Source of the DNA: Streptomyces sp. NBC_00353 | GTDB lineage: Bacteria; Actinomycetota; Actinomycetes; Streptomycetales; Streptomycetaceae | Direction: 5' to 3' | DNA length: 64,000 nt | Assembly: GCF_036108815.1 (NCBI RefSeq) | Contig: NZ_CP107985.1 | Coordinates: 6,507,501 to 6,571,500, forward strand | Part shown: piece after piece, positions 46,610 to 54,759 of the stretch | Numbering within the stretch: the first letter of the stretch is position 1 | Layout: each line of letters opens with the position of its first letter | Position numbers and translations under genes: made by a program | Notes under the pieces: model-generated | Database searches by the model: none | What the model saw: the letters and a program-made list of their open reading frames with translations, nothing else | Told to the model about the DNA's origin: nothing

Positions 46610-48748
46610 GTGGAAGGCGCAACGTCCCGCACCGTGTACGCGACGGCCGCGGACCCGGAGTGCCGGCCGGTCGGTGCCCGGCTGATGGCGGCCGTGCGTA
46701 CCGAGGTCCGCCGTCACGGGTTCGTGGACCTCAGGTCGGCGGCAGAGCTCGGCTCGCTCGCCGCCGACTGGTCGCGGCACACGGCCGAGCACTTCCGCGC
46801 GCTGCTCGACGACTGCGGCACCGACGGTGCGCGGGACACCCTGGTGCGGAGGGCGGCACTCGACTGCGCGCCGCTGGCGCTCGTGGCGGGCGCCTGGCTG
46901 CAGGGAATCAGCTCGCCGGCCGGCGCCGACGACCCCGCCGTTCTCCGGGTCCTGGCCCGCTATGCCCATGACGTCGGCGTCGGACAGCCCGCCGCATCAC
47001 GGGGGGCCGCCTACCTCGCGCTGCTGCGCACCCTGAGACTGTCCGAGCACGCGGCGCCCGTACCCCGGCTGACGCTCGACCGCCGCATCGACGACCACTG
47101 CTTCGACCTGGCGGCACTGCTGCTGACCATGAGCCGGCTGCCCGAGAACTTCCGTGACGAGCTGCGCGGCGCGGACTGGTGCCTGCGGGCAGTCGGGCTG
47201 CTCCCCCCACTCGCCCTGGTCAAGGAGGCGGTACCGGAGGCGAGTTGGTATCGCATCGACCTCGCGTGCGAGGAGGCCGCACCGTGGCCGCCGGACGCCC
47301 TCAGCGACGTACGCCCCGCGAAGGGGGAGCGGGACCCGCACCGGCCGGACGGCGACTGGCCCGACGGGTTCACCGACACCGACGAGCAGCGGTTCTCCGC
47401 CGGGTTCCACTGGACGCTCGATGCGCTGCGGCAGTGGAGCGACGGCGTGTACGCCCGCCTCGACGCGGCCCGCGACCCGGCCCGGGACATGGCGGAACTG
47501 CTCAGGCTGCGGGCCCGCGAGGGTGCCGTCTACCACCACGCGTTCCAGCTCGAAGGCCGTTCGCTCTCCGACTGGCTCGCCGAATGCCGCACCGACCCGG
47601 TGCCGCTGCTCGGCGCGCTGGCCCGCAGCCGTCTGGTGCGGCCCGGCCGGTCGGCGGCGAGCCCGCTGGTCAACGGCTTGACCGGAGAGGACGGAGCGAT
47701 GTTCCGGGTCTTTGCGCCCGCCGAACTCGCGGTGATCCGCCGCTGGATCGACGCCCTCCCCGCCGCCTCGGCCGAAGCACCGGCGGCCCGCGCCGCCCGG
47801 AGCCCGGCGTCGCTCGTCCTGCCCTCGTGGGAAGCCGCGCCCGACGAGCGCGGAACGGCCCCGAAGGGGCTGCGCGATGCCTACCGGCAGCTTCAGTCCC
47901 GCACCGACACCCCCGCCCTGAGCGACTGGGCCGCCCGCTACGCACAGCGGTGGCTCGACCGCTCGCGGCACGGCCTCGACCGGGACGGGAACCGGCTGCC
48001 GGAGCGGTGGCCCGCCGAGGGGCTGCGGCCCTGGCTGGCCGAGCAGCACGAGCGGCAAGCGGCGGAGTTCACCGCCGGACAGGACGTCCCGGTGCCGAGC
48101 CGCGAGGCACTCGTCGAGTCGACCGTCCAGCTTGCCCCGCTGACGATGATCGACGGCGGCTGGCTGCTCGGCTTCACCGACTACGAACTGGCCGCCTCGC
48201 ACACCGGGTTCCCGCTCTTCGAAACGTACTGGGACGAGCTCGGCAACGGGCAGCCCGGCCTGAACCACCCGCTGATCTACCGGGAACTGGTGGCCGAGAT
48301 GGGGGTCGAGCTGCCGCCCACCGGCACGGCTGAGTTCGCCGCCTGGCCCGGGTTCGACGAGCGCTCCTTCGAACTGCCCGTCTACTGGCTGTCCGTCGCC
48401 CGCCGGCCCCGTACCCTCCAGCCCGAAATCCTCGGCCTGAACCTCGCCATGGAGCTCTCCGGTGTGGGCGGCTCCTACCGCAGGGCCCGACTGGCCCTGC
48501 TCAGTCACGGGTTCAGCACCCGGTTCGTGGACATCCACAACACCATCGACAACGTCGCCAGCGGACACGCCGCCTGGGCGTGCGACGCCGTGGACGCCTA
48601 CCTGGCCGCCGTGCCGGCAGGCCCGTCCGGCACCAGGGAGCAGATCTGGCGCCGGATTTGCATCGGCTTCCGCTCGCTCGACCCAGGCACCACCCCAGTC
48701 CTGGCCCGCTGGGCAGGGCGCGTACGGAGGAGTAAGGCCCATGCCTGA
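46610..48748 (+). CDS. Heme-oxygenase-like diiron oxidase (HDO) family protein
   Basis: A 712-residue protein. The C-terminal part (about 500-690) shows an HDO iron site: Glu543 and His553 in WDELGNGQPGLNHPL, Glu606 (and Glu615) in EILGLNLAMELSG, and Asp641, His643, Asp647 and His653 in DIHNTIDNVASGH. A related but ligand-poor segment near 90-130 (LVAGAWLQGISSPAGADD...YAHDVGVGQP) echoes LTMIDGGWLLGFTDY...WDELGNGQPG, so the protein looks like a duplicated fold with one active half. HDO enzymes perform N-oxygenation, C-C cleavage or desaturation of amino acids or fatty acids. The GTG at 46610 follows GGAGAGGAAG. It overlaps the carbamoyltransferase gene by 8 bp. Confidence 0.82.
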   Translation: MEGATSRTVYATAADPECRPVGARLMAAVRTEVRRHGFVDLRSAAELGSLAADWSRHTAEHFRALLDDCGTDGARDTLVRRAALDCAPLALVAGAWLQGISSPAGADDPAVLRVLARYAHDVGVGQPAASRGAAYLALLRTLRLSEHAAPVPRLTLDRRIDDHCFDLAALLLTMSRLPENFRDELRGADWCLRAVGLLPPLALVKEAVPEASWYRIDLACEEAAPWPPDALSDVRPAKGERDPHRPDGDWPDGFTDTDEQRFSAGFHWTLDALRQWSDGVYARLDAARDPARDMAELLRLRAREGAVYHHAFQLEGRSLSDWLAECRTDPVPLLGALARSRLVRPGRSAASPLVNGLTGEDGAMFRVFAPAELAVIRRWIDALPAASAEAPAARAARSPASLVLPSWEAAPDERGTAPKGLRDAYRQLQSRTDTPALSDWAARYAQRWLDRSRHGLDRDGNRLPERWPAEGLRPWLAEQHERQAAEFTAGQDVPVPSREALVESTVQLAPLTMIDGGWLLGFTDYELAASHTGFPLFETYWDELGNGQPGLNHPLIYRELVAEMGVELPPTGTAEFAAWPGFDERSFELPVYWLSVARRPRTLQPEILGLNLAMELSGVGGSYRRARLALLSHGFSTRFVDIHNTIDNVASGHAAWACDAVDAYLAAVPAGPSGTREQIWRRICIGFRSLDPGTTPVLARWAGRVRRSKAHA

Positions 48749-50579
48749 CCTGGTCCTCGGCCTGTCCGCCTACTACCACGACAGCGCGGCCGCGCTGATC
48801 GCGGACGGCGTGCCGGTCGCCGCCGCGCAGGAGGAGCGGTTCAGCCGCCGCCGGCACGACCCCGCCTTTCCCGCCCGCGCGGTGGAGTACTGCCTGCGGG
48901 AGTACGGAGTCACCCTGGACGATGTGTCCGCAGTCGCGTACTACGAGGATCCGGCACTCAAGTTCCGTCGGGTACTTGCCAGTTATCTGGGCGCTGCTCC
49001 GTTCGGCTTCGGTTCGTTTGCGCGCGGACTGCCCGAATGGCTGTCCTGGAAGCGCCGGGCCACCGAGGTGGTGACGGCCGAACTGGCCGCCCTGGGGCGC
49101 GGCGAGGTACCCGCGGTCGAGGTCAGCAGGCACCACGCCTCGCACGCCGCCTCGGCCTTCCTGCCCAGCCCTTACGAATCCGCCGCGGTGCTCTGCGTCG
49201 ACGGCGTCGGCGAATGGGCCACCACCACCCTGTGGCACGGGCGGGGCAGCAATCTGCGGCAGCTGGGCGAACTGCGCTTCCCGCACTCCCTCGGCCTGCT
49301 CTACTCGGCCTTCACCTACTTCTGCGGATTCAAGGTCGACTCCGGCGAGTACAAGCTCATGGGTCTCGCCCCGTACGGGAAGCCGCGGTACGCGGACCTC
49401 ATCCGGGAGCGGCTGATCGACATCAAGCCGGACGGCTCCTTCCGCCTCGACATGCGCCACTTCGCCTTCCTGAAGGGGGAGGTGATGGCGGGTCGCGGCT
49501 TCGAGAAGCTCTTCGGCGGTCCGCGTCGTAGCCCTGAAGGTCCGCTCACGGAAAGGGAGTTCGACCTGGCGGCCTCGGTGCAGGAAGTCACCGAGGAGGT
49601 CATGGTCAGGCTCGCCCGCACGGCCCGCGAACGCACCGGCGAGAGCCGGCTCTGCCTGGCCGGCGGGGTCGCGCTCAACTGTGTGGCCAACGGCCGGGTG
49701 ATCGAGGAGGGCATCTTCGACGAGGTGTGGATCCAGCCCGCCGCCGGGGACGCCGGGGGAGCGCTCGGCGCAGCCCTGGCAGTCGCCGCCGACCGGGGGG
49801 CGCCCCGGGCCCACCTCGGCAGCGGCCGGGACGCCATGTCCGGCGCCCTGCTCGGTCCCGAGTACGGGGACGCGGAGATCGCCGAGTACCTCGACAACAG
49901 GTCCATCCCCTACACCCGGCTCGACCCGGCGTCGGTCGCGGACCGGCTGGCCAAGGAGCTGGCCTCGGGGAAGGTGGCCGGCTGGTTCCAGGGCCGGTCC
50001 GAGTTCGGTCCGCGGGCGCTGGGTGCCCGGTCGATCCTGGGCGACCCGCGCGACCCCCGGATGCAGTCCGCCATGAACCTCAAGATCAAATTCCGCGAGT
50101 CGTTCCGTCCGTTCGCACCCTCGGTGCTCGGCGAGGACGCCGGTGACTACTTCGACCTCCGCCAGGAGAGCCCGTACATGCTGGTGGTCGCCGGGGTCGC
50201 GGCCGGCCGGCGGCTCGACCCGCCGACGGACACCGGCGCTGCCGCCGGCCTGGACCTGCTGCGGGTTCCGCGGTCACGGATTCCGGCGGTGACCCACGTC
50301 GACTTCTCGGCCCGGGTCCAGACGGTGACCGCCGACGCAAACCCGGCGTACCACCGGCTGCTGACCGCCTTCAAGGCCGAGACCGGCTGCCCGGTCCTGG
50401 TCAACACGTCCTTCAACGTGCGGGGCGAGCCGATCGTGAACTCGCCTCACGACGCCTACACGTGCTTCATGCGCACCGGGATCGATGTCCTGGCCATCGG
50501 CAACTTCCTGCTGGACAAGGCGGATCAGCCCAGGTGGCAGGAGCCGGGCGACTGGCGCGAGGAGATCCCGCTCGACTAG
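48741..50579 (+). CDS. O-carbamoyltransferase (NodU/CmcH/TobZ family)
   Basis: A 612-residue carbamoyltransferase with both domains. The N-terminal Kae1-like part has SAYYHDSAAALIADG, the metal motif HHASHAASAF (His131-His135), DGVGEWATT and GEYKLMGLAPYGKP. The C-terminal YrdC-like part has GWFQGRSEFGPRALGARSILGDPR and LVNTSFNVRGEPIV. The enzyme makes carbamoyl-adenylate from carbamoyl phosphate and ATP, then carbamoylates a hydroxyl group. So the final product probably carries an O-carbamoyl group. It overlaps the HDO gene; GGAGGAGTAAGG precedes the ATG. Confidence 0.95.
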   Translation: MPDLVLGLSAYYHDSAAALIADGVPVAAAQEERFSRRRHDPAFPARAVEYCLREYGVTLDDVSAVAYYEDPALKFRRVLASYLGAAPFGFGSFARGLPEWLSWKRRATEVVTAELAALGRGEVPAVEVSRHHASHAASAFLPSPYESAAVLCVDGVGEWATTTLWHGRGSNLRQLGELRFPHSLGLLYSAFTYFCGFKVDSGEYKLMGLAPYGKPRYADLIRERLIDIKPDGSFRLDMRHFAFLKGEVMAGRGFEKLFGGPRRSPEGPLTEREFDLAASVQEVTEEVMVRLARTARERTGESRLCLAGGVALNCVANGRVIEEGIFDEVWIQPAAGDAGGALGAALAVAADRGAPRAHLGSGRDAMSGALLGPEYGDAEIAEYLDNRSIPYTRLDPASVADRLAKELASGKVAGWFQGRSEFGPRALGARSILGDPRDPRMQSAMNLKIKFRESFRPFAPSVLGEDAGDYFDLRQESPYMLVVAGVAAGRRLDPPTDTGAAAGLDLLRVPRSRIPAVTHVDFSARVQTVTADANPAYHRLLTAFKAETGCPVLVNTSFNVRGEPIVNSPHDAYTCFMRTGIDVLAIGNFLLDKADQPRWQEPGDWREEIPLD

Positions 50580-50621
50580 CGCGCAAAGCGGCAACGAAGC
50601 AACGACATGAAGACGCGAGCA

Positions 50622-50650
50622 ACGCAAAGACGCGAACGACGCAAAGACGC
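50622..50650. repeat. 12-bp direct repeat in an A-rich spacer
   Basis: ACGCAAAGACGC occurs at 50622-50633 and 50639-50650 (17-bp period), inside an 86-bp spacer made of degenerate AACGACGCAAAGACG-like units between the carbamoyltransferase and the next micro-gene. Confidence 0.7.
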
Positions 50651-50665
50651 AGGGAGCAGAGACAG

Positions 50666-50797
50666 ATGCGCAGAGTGGTTCTTCTCGCCGTCTACCTTCT
50701 CGTGGTCACGCCCGCGGGCCTGGCGAGCCGACTGATCCGTGACCCGCTGACCCGTCGCACACGGCGACGCGTCCCGAGCTACTGGGTGCAGCCGTGA
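50666..50797 (+). CDS. SxtJ-like micro membrane protein
   Basis: A 43-residue protein: one membrane helix (VVLLAVYLLVVTPAGLAS) then RLIRDPLTRRTRRRVPSYWVQP. This resembles the C-terminal half of SxtJ-family proteins, which read roughly PIGLxxRLxGKDPLxxR...SYWxPR and sit next to NodU/CmcH-type carbamoyltransferases, as here. Its stop overlaps the next gene (GTGA). GGGAG lies about 10 bases before the ATG. The function of the family is unknown; it may hold the carbamoyltransferase at the membrane. Confidence 0.68.
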   Translation: MRRVVLLAVYLLVVTPAGLASRLIRDPLTRRTRRRVPSYWVQP

Positions 50798-51750
50798 CGG
50801 CCGGCCCGGGCACCGCGCGTTACGGACTCGACGACGGGCTCCGCGACGTCCTGGCCAAGGAGGTGCACGAGCGGATCGAGTGTGCCGAGCCGCTGGCCCC
50901 GGACGCCCACGGCGCGATCCTGGCCCGCATCGGCGGATACGTCCTGGAGCGGCACCTGCCTGGCGAAGTGCTCCACGGTCTGCGGGAGTTCACCGACTCC
51001 GGCGCCCCCGCCCTGATCATCGAGAACCTGCCCCGGCCCGAGGTGCCGCCCACTCCGGTCGGCGGCTTCTGCGAGGAGCCTCCGCTCGCGGTGATCAATG
51101 CCCTGCACCTGGGACTCGTCCGGTTGCTCGGCGGTGTCCCGTTCGCCGTGGGCTACGAGAACCGGGGGCTCCTGATGCGCAATGTGGTGCCCAATCCGGC
51201 GGCGGCCGGTACGACCAGCTCGTGGGGCGCGGACGCCGAGTTCTTCTGGCACTCCGACAACCCGCACCTTCCGTTCGGCGAGCCGGGGTACGACCCCAGG
51301 CCGTTCGTCCCCCGGCACCTCGCTTTCTACGCGGTACGCAACGAGGAGCGGGTGCCCACCGAAGTGGTCCCGGTCGGTGAGGTCCTGTCCGGGCTCGACC
51401 TGGAGACACGAAGGGACCTGGCCCGGCCGGAGTTCGAGATCGGGCCGCCCGCCTCCACCGGCGCCGACGCGCCCGGCCCGCTGCGTGACGCGGCCGTCCT
51501 GGAGGCGGGCCCGGACGGCCGCACCCGAATCCGCTACGACCAGGGCACCACCAGGGGCGGCACGGCGCGCGCCGCGGCCGCGCTCGTCCGGCTGGCCGAA
51601 ACCCTCGAAAGCACCGCTGCCGAACGATTCGCGCTGGACGTGGGGGGTTTCCTCGTCTTCGACAACTACCGCGTCCTGCACCGACGGCGGGCCTTCGTCC
51701 CCGACCCGCCGGCCACCGCGCGCTGGCTGCGCCGCTGCTACGCGGGCTGA
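50794..51750 (+). CDS. Clavaminate-synthase-like 2-oxoglutarate/Fe(II) oxygenase
   Basis: A 318-residue TauD/TfdA-superfamily enzyme of the clavaminate synthase/VioC/AsnO type. The iron ligands are His153 and Asp155 in FFWHSDNPHLPFG and His296 in NYRVLHRRRAF; the Arg in ARWLRRCY should bind 2-oxoglutarate. The region LLMRNVVPNP...GTTSSWGADAEFFWHSD follows the amino-acid beta-hydroxylases. It probably hydroxylates an amino acid, free or ligated, supplying the hydroxyl that the carbamoyltransferase then decorates; this order is inference. The GTG at 50794 is coupled to the SxtJ-like gene. Confidence 0.88.
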   Translation: MTAGPGTARYGLDDGLRDVLAKEVHERIECAEPLAPDAHGAILARIGGYVLERHLPGEVLHGLREFTDSGAPALIIENLPRPEVPPTPVGGFCEEPPLAVINALHLGLVRLLGGVPFAVGYENRGLLMRNVVPNPAAAGTTSSWGADAEFFWHSDNPHLPFGEPGYDPRPFVPRHLAFYAVRNEERVPTEVVPVGEVLSGLDLETRRDLARPEFEIGPPASTGADAPGPLRDAAVLEAGPDGRTRIRYDQGTTRGGTARAAAALVRLAETLESTAAERFALDVGGFLVFDNYRVLHRRRAFVPDPPATARWLRRCYAG

Positions 51751-51859
51751 GTGGAGCACCGCCCGCACCCATGAAGATCCGGCCGTGTGGACGACGTACG
51801 GCTTCATCGCCCGACGCGCCAACTCATCGGCGACACAACGACTTACCTCTGGAGTGGAC

Positions 51860-53107
51860 ATGTTCCGAGTAGCAGTGATCGGCGGCCGGCCCGCACCCGT
51901 GGCCGGTGCCAAGGAGCTGGGCATCGATGTGGTGCTCGTGCACGAGGAGGGCTCTTACGATCCCGCCGTCGCGCGGCACTGCGAACGCATCGTGCACGCC
52001 CCGATAACCGATGGGCCCGCGATCCTGGAGGTGCTGCGTCCGCTGCACGATGAGCGGCCGTTCGACCGGGTGCTGACCACCACGGAGCCCGCCGCCGAGT
52101 CCACCGGATACGTCGTCGACGCGCTGGGTCTCACAGGGGTCACCGAAGCGACGGCCAGGGCCCTCAAGGACAAGGCACTCACCCGCGAGCTGCTCGCCAA
52201 GTACGACCTCAGCCCGGTCCTTCACCGGGTGGTGCACAGTGCCGAGGAGGCGGCCGAGTTCCAGCGGTCGGTCGGCGGCCGCATCGTGCTCAAGCCGGTC
52301 GACGGCGTCGCCAGCCTGCACATCCACCCGGCCGCGAACGCCGAGGAGGCCGCGCGGGCCTGGCGCGACCTCGCCGCCGACGGGTTCGACGCGCCCATCG
52401 CGGAGGAGTATCTGGAAGGCCCGGTCGTCAGCGTCGACTCGTTCTCCTTCGACGGACGGCACGTGCCCATCGGGTACTCCGAGTACCGAATGAATGAGCG
52501 CTTCGTGGAATGGGAGGTCAGCACGCCGAGCCGGGCGGCCGCCCCGTACCTGGCCGAGCTGCGCGCGCTCACCGTGCGGCTGCTCGACGCCGTGGGGCTC
52601 ACCGAAGGGCCCTCGCACAGCGAGTTCGTGCTGACTCCGCAGGGCCCCCGGGTGCTCGAATCGCATGCCCGGCTGGCCGGCAGCGGGGCGCCCGAACTGG
52701 TGCGGCGTGCCTTCGGAGTGGATCTGAACCGCTGGTTCCTCACCGTCCCGCTCGGCATCGACGAGCTGCCCGCCACCTCCCCCGAGCCGGTCGGCGGCGC
52801 CGCGGTGCGGTTCTTCACCCCGCGGCCGGGACAGGTCCGCGCGGTCGAGGTGGCCACCGAGGTGGGCGTCGAGGTGAGGCGGGTCCCGCAGGGGGAGGCA
52901 CCGCTGGTCTTCCTGCCGTACCTCGACGAGTTCAGGCAACTGCCGGCCGCCGCGGTCATCGCCAAGAGCCCGGGCGACACCGTGCCGGAGCTGCTCACCG
53001 TCGCCGACTGCGTGTCCGGATATGTGATCGCGTCCGGCGTGGACCGGGAGGCCGCGGTCGCCCGGTGCGAGGAGATCGACAAGGACATCCGCTTCCTGAC
53101 CGACTGA
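51860..53107 (+). CDS. ATP-grasp carboxylate-amine ligase (C)
   Basis: A 415-residue ligase and close paralogue of ligase B: FRVAVIGGRPAPVAGAKELG, ATP-site Lys in IVLKPVDGVASLHIHP, EEYLEGPVVSVDSFSFDG and the metal strand SEFVLTPQGPRVLESHARLAG. It differs from B mainly in the ATP-lid region and the last 100 residues, which may reflect a different amine or acid. It lies 109 bp after the oxygenase gene and 29 bp before a small unknown gene. The ATG at 51860 follows GGAG at 6 bases. Confidence 0.92.
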   Translation: MFRVAVIGGRPAPVAGAKELGIDVVLVHEEGSYDPAVARHCERIVHAPITDGPAILEVLRPLHDERPFDRVLTTTEPAAESTGYVVDALGLTGVTEATARALKDKALTRELLAKYDLSPVLHRVVHSAEEAAEFQRSVGGRIVLKPVDGVASLHIHPAANAEEAARAWRDLAADGFDAPIAEEYLEGPVVSVDSFSFDGRHVPIGYSEYRMNERFVEWEVSTPSRAAAPYLAELRALTVRLLDAVGLTEGPSHSEFVLTPQGPRVLESHARLAGSGAPELVRRAFGVDLNRWFLTVPLGIDELPATSPEPVGGAAVRFFTPRPGQVRAVEVATEVGVEVRRVPQGEAPLVFLPYLDEFRQLPAAAVIAKSPGDTVPELLTVADCVSGYVIASGVDREAAVARCEEIDKDIRFLTD

Positions 53108-53136
53108 CCGGCCCACACCATTGAAGGAGAAGAGAG

Positions 53137-53481
53137 TTGGAAACCAACGAGCACACCCTGAGCGCGGCCGCGCTCCTGGAGACCGCACACAAGGCCGTCT
53201 CGCAGGGCTATCCCTGCGACGACCGGCTGGCACGCGCCGCGCTGCACCTCATCGAGTGCGCCACGGACGTCGTCGTACGTCTGCCCGACCGTGACATCGA
53301 CTCGGCGCGGGAGGCGCTCGGGCTGGCCCGTGCGGCGGTGGTGACCGCGACCTGTGCCGTACGGGAGATCCACGCCCAGGCCCGGGAGACGTCCGAGCCG
53401 GTGTCCCTGCCCACCCCCGGGAAGCTGCCGGCCGGGTCCGCGCGTGGTCCCGGCCGGGTCTGCTGCGGCCTCGACCGGTAG
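53137..53481 (+). CDS. Small helical hypothetical protein
   Basis: A 114-residue protein with a TTG start at 53137 behind GAAGGAG. Residues about 8-88 are predicted as amphipathic helices (AALLETAHKAVSQGYPCDDRLARAALHLIECATDVVVRL...AREALGLARAAVVTATCAVREIHAQ). The C-terminal 30 residues are Pro/Gly-rich and end RVCCGLDR. There is no signal peptide and I recognise no domain. It ends the first rightward transcription unit, just before a strong terminator. A partner or scaffold role for a pathway enzyme is possible but unsupported. Confidence 0.7.
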   Translation: METNEHTLSAAALLETAHKAVSQGYPCDDRLARAALHLIECATDVVVRLPDRDIDSAREALGLARAAVVTATCAVREIHAQARETSEPVSLPTPGKLPAGSARGPGRVCCGLDR

Positions 53482-53525
53482 CCGGGCGGCCGTTCCGCCC
53501 AGGTCAAGAGCCCCGTCCGCGCCCC

Positions 53526-53564
53526 CCGAAGCCCCGCTGCCGCACTGCGGCAGCGGGGCTTCGG
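53526..53564 (+). terminator. Strong terminator splitting the rightward genes
   Basis: A perfect 18-bp stem (53526-53543 and 53547-53564, core GAAGCCCCGCTGCCGC / GCGGCAGCGGGGCTTC) with a 3-nt loop, 45 bp after the small gene. It separates the carbamoyltransferase unit from the ThyX unit. Confidence 0.88.
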
Positions 53565-53702
53565 CGTGGGGCGCATGTTCGTGCACTTGGTTTCGTACTT
53601 ACGCACTGCACAAGTCTGACCTTATTGAGGGCCGCCTGTTTTCGAAGAATAGAGATGTGAGCGGGGGAGCCGCCCACAAACAACGAGAAGAGGAATCGAA
53701 TT

Positions 53703-53900
53703 ATGCGTAACGACACGTTCCAGATGAAGCTTTCCACCACTCGCCGTGGGATTCAGTCCGCCCTGGTCGCTGCCGCCTCGGCGGTACTCGTCGCCACTGC
53801 GGTGGGCGTCGCGACCGCCGGTTCCGCCGCGGCCGACACGACCACGACGACGACCACCCCCACCACGAGCGCCTCGCCCGACGATCACGGCTGGGACTGA
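53703..53900 (+). CDS. Small secreted Thr-rich peptide
   Basis: A 65-residue protein. Residues about 1-44 form a classic signal peptide (MKLSTTRRGIQ, hydrophobic Ala/Val core, cleavage near GSAAA-D). The mature part is only about 21 residues: a run of seven Thr, then PTTSASPDDHGWD. The Thr run is a short ACG/ACC microsatellite. GAGG lies 10 bases before the ATG; a second Met at residue 8 could also start it. It is 64 bp before thyX and probably cotranscribed. Role unknown: it could be an exported peptide or a fortuitous small secreted protein. Nothing shows that it is a ligase substrate. Confidence 0.7.
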   Translation: MRNDTFQMKLSTTRRGIQSALVAAASAVLVATAVGVATAGSAAADTTTTTTTPTTSASPDDHGWD

Positions 53901-53964
53901 ACAGGCATATTCCAGCAGCACAATATCGAGCACCGCTGAACAGAATCCATCGGAGGAACGTACG

Positions 53965-54729
53965 ATGACGATCAGCCCGGCCCTTGAGGTCCACGCCCCC
54001 GACGCACCCGTCTTCGGTCCCGAAATCGAACTGCGCAGCCAGATCACGGTCGAGCTCGTCGACCACACCGCCTCCGACCTGGGAGTCGTGCGCGCGGCGC
54101 GGGTCTCCACGGCCGGCGAGGAGGCGCACCGCGAGGAGCGTGGCGACGCATATATCGGGGGCCTCATCCGGTATTTGATGCGCAGCCGTCACGGCAGCCC
54201 TTTCGAGCACAATTCGATGACCTTCCTGGTGCACGCGCCGATCTTCGCGATCCGCCACATGATGCGCCACCGAATGTGGTCCTTCAATGAGGAGAGCGCC
54301 CGGTACAAGGACCTCAAGAACGTCTTTTACGTGCCCGACCGCGACCGGGCCCTGAAACAGGAGGGGAAGCCCGGCCACTACCAGTACGTACCGGGCAGCG
54401 AGGAGGACTACGAGCTGCTCTCCACCGCCACCAGCGAGGCCTACCGGTCCGCCTTCCGCGAATACCAGAAGATGCTCGATGCCGGAATCGCCCGCGAACT
54501 GGCCCGCATGGTGCTCCCCGTGGCCACCTTCTCCACCGTGTACGCCACCTGCAACGCCCGCTCGCTGATGCACTTCCTCGGCCTGCGCACCAACCGCGCC
54601 GACGCCGCCTATGTGTCGCACCCGCAGCGGGAGATCGAGGTGGTGGCCGAGCAGATGGAGGACGAGTTCGCGCGGCTGATGCCGCTGACCCACGAGGCCT
54701 TCGAGAAGTTCGGGCGCGTCAGTCCCTGA
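53965..54729 (+). CDS. thyX: Flavin-dependent thymidylate synthase (ThyX family)
   Basis: A 254-residue ThyX. The signature RHR-x7-S reads RHRMWSFNEES (Arg101 to Ser111), followed by ARYKDL...VFYVP and LARMVLPVATFSTVYATCNARSLMHFLGLR, which contact FAD and nucleotide. ThyX methylates dUMP at C5 using methylene-tetrahydrofolate and NADPH. Streptomycetes normally have a housekeeping copy elsewhere; in polyoxin biosynthesis the homologue PolB methylates UMP instead. Placed beside a LOG hydrolase and an oxygenase, this copy is probably pathway-specific and may use UMP or dUMP. The ATG at 53965 follows CGGAGG. Confidence 0.93.
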   Translation: MTISPALEVHAPDAPVFGPEIELRSQITVELVDHTASDLGVVRAARVSTAGEEAHREERGDAYIGGLIRYLMRSRHGSPFEHNSMTFLVHAPIFAIRHMMRHRMWSFNEESARYKDLKNVFYVPDRDRALKQEGKPGHYQYVPGSEEDYELLSTATSEAYRSAFREYQKMLDAGIARELARMVLPVATFSTVYATCNARSLMHFLGLRTNRADAAYVSHPQREIEVVAEQMEDEFARLMPLTHEAFEKFGRVSP

Positions 54730-54759
54730 CCGGATCGCGATCCGACGGAGGTTCCTGCC

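Noticed and set aside
53703..53900. Peptide read as an acceptor for ATP-grasp ligases (pheganomycin-like)
   Set aside because: The protein has a clear signal peptide and no sequence similarity to known acceptor peptides. It is kept only as a point to check.
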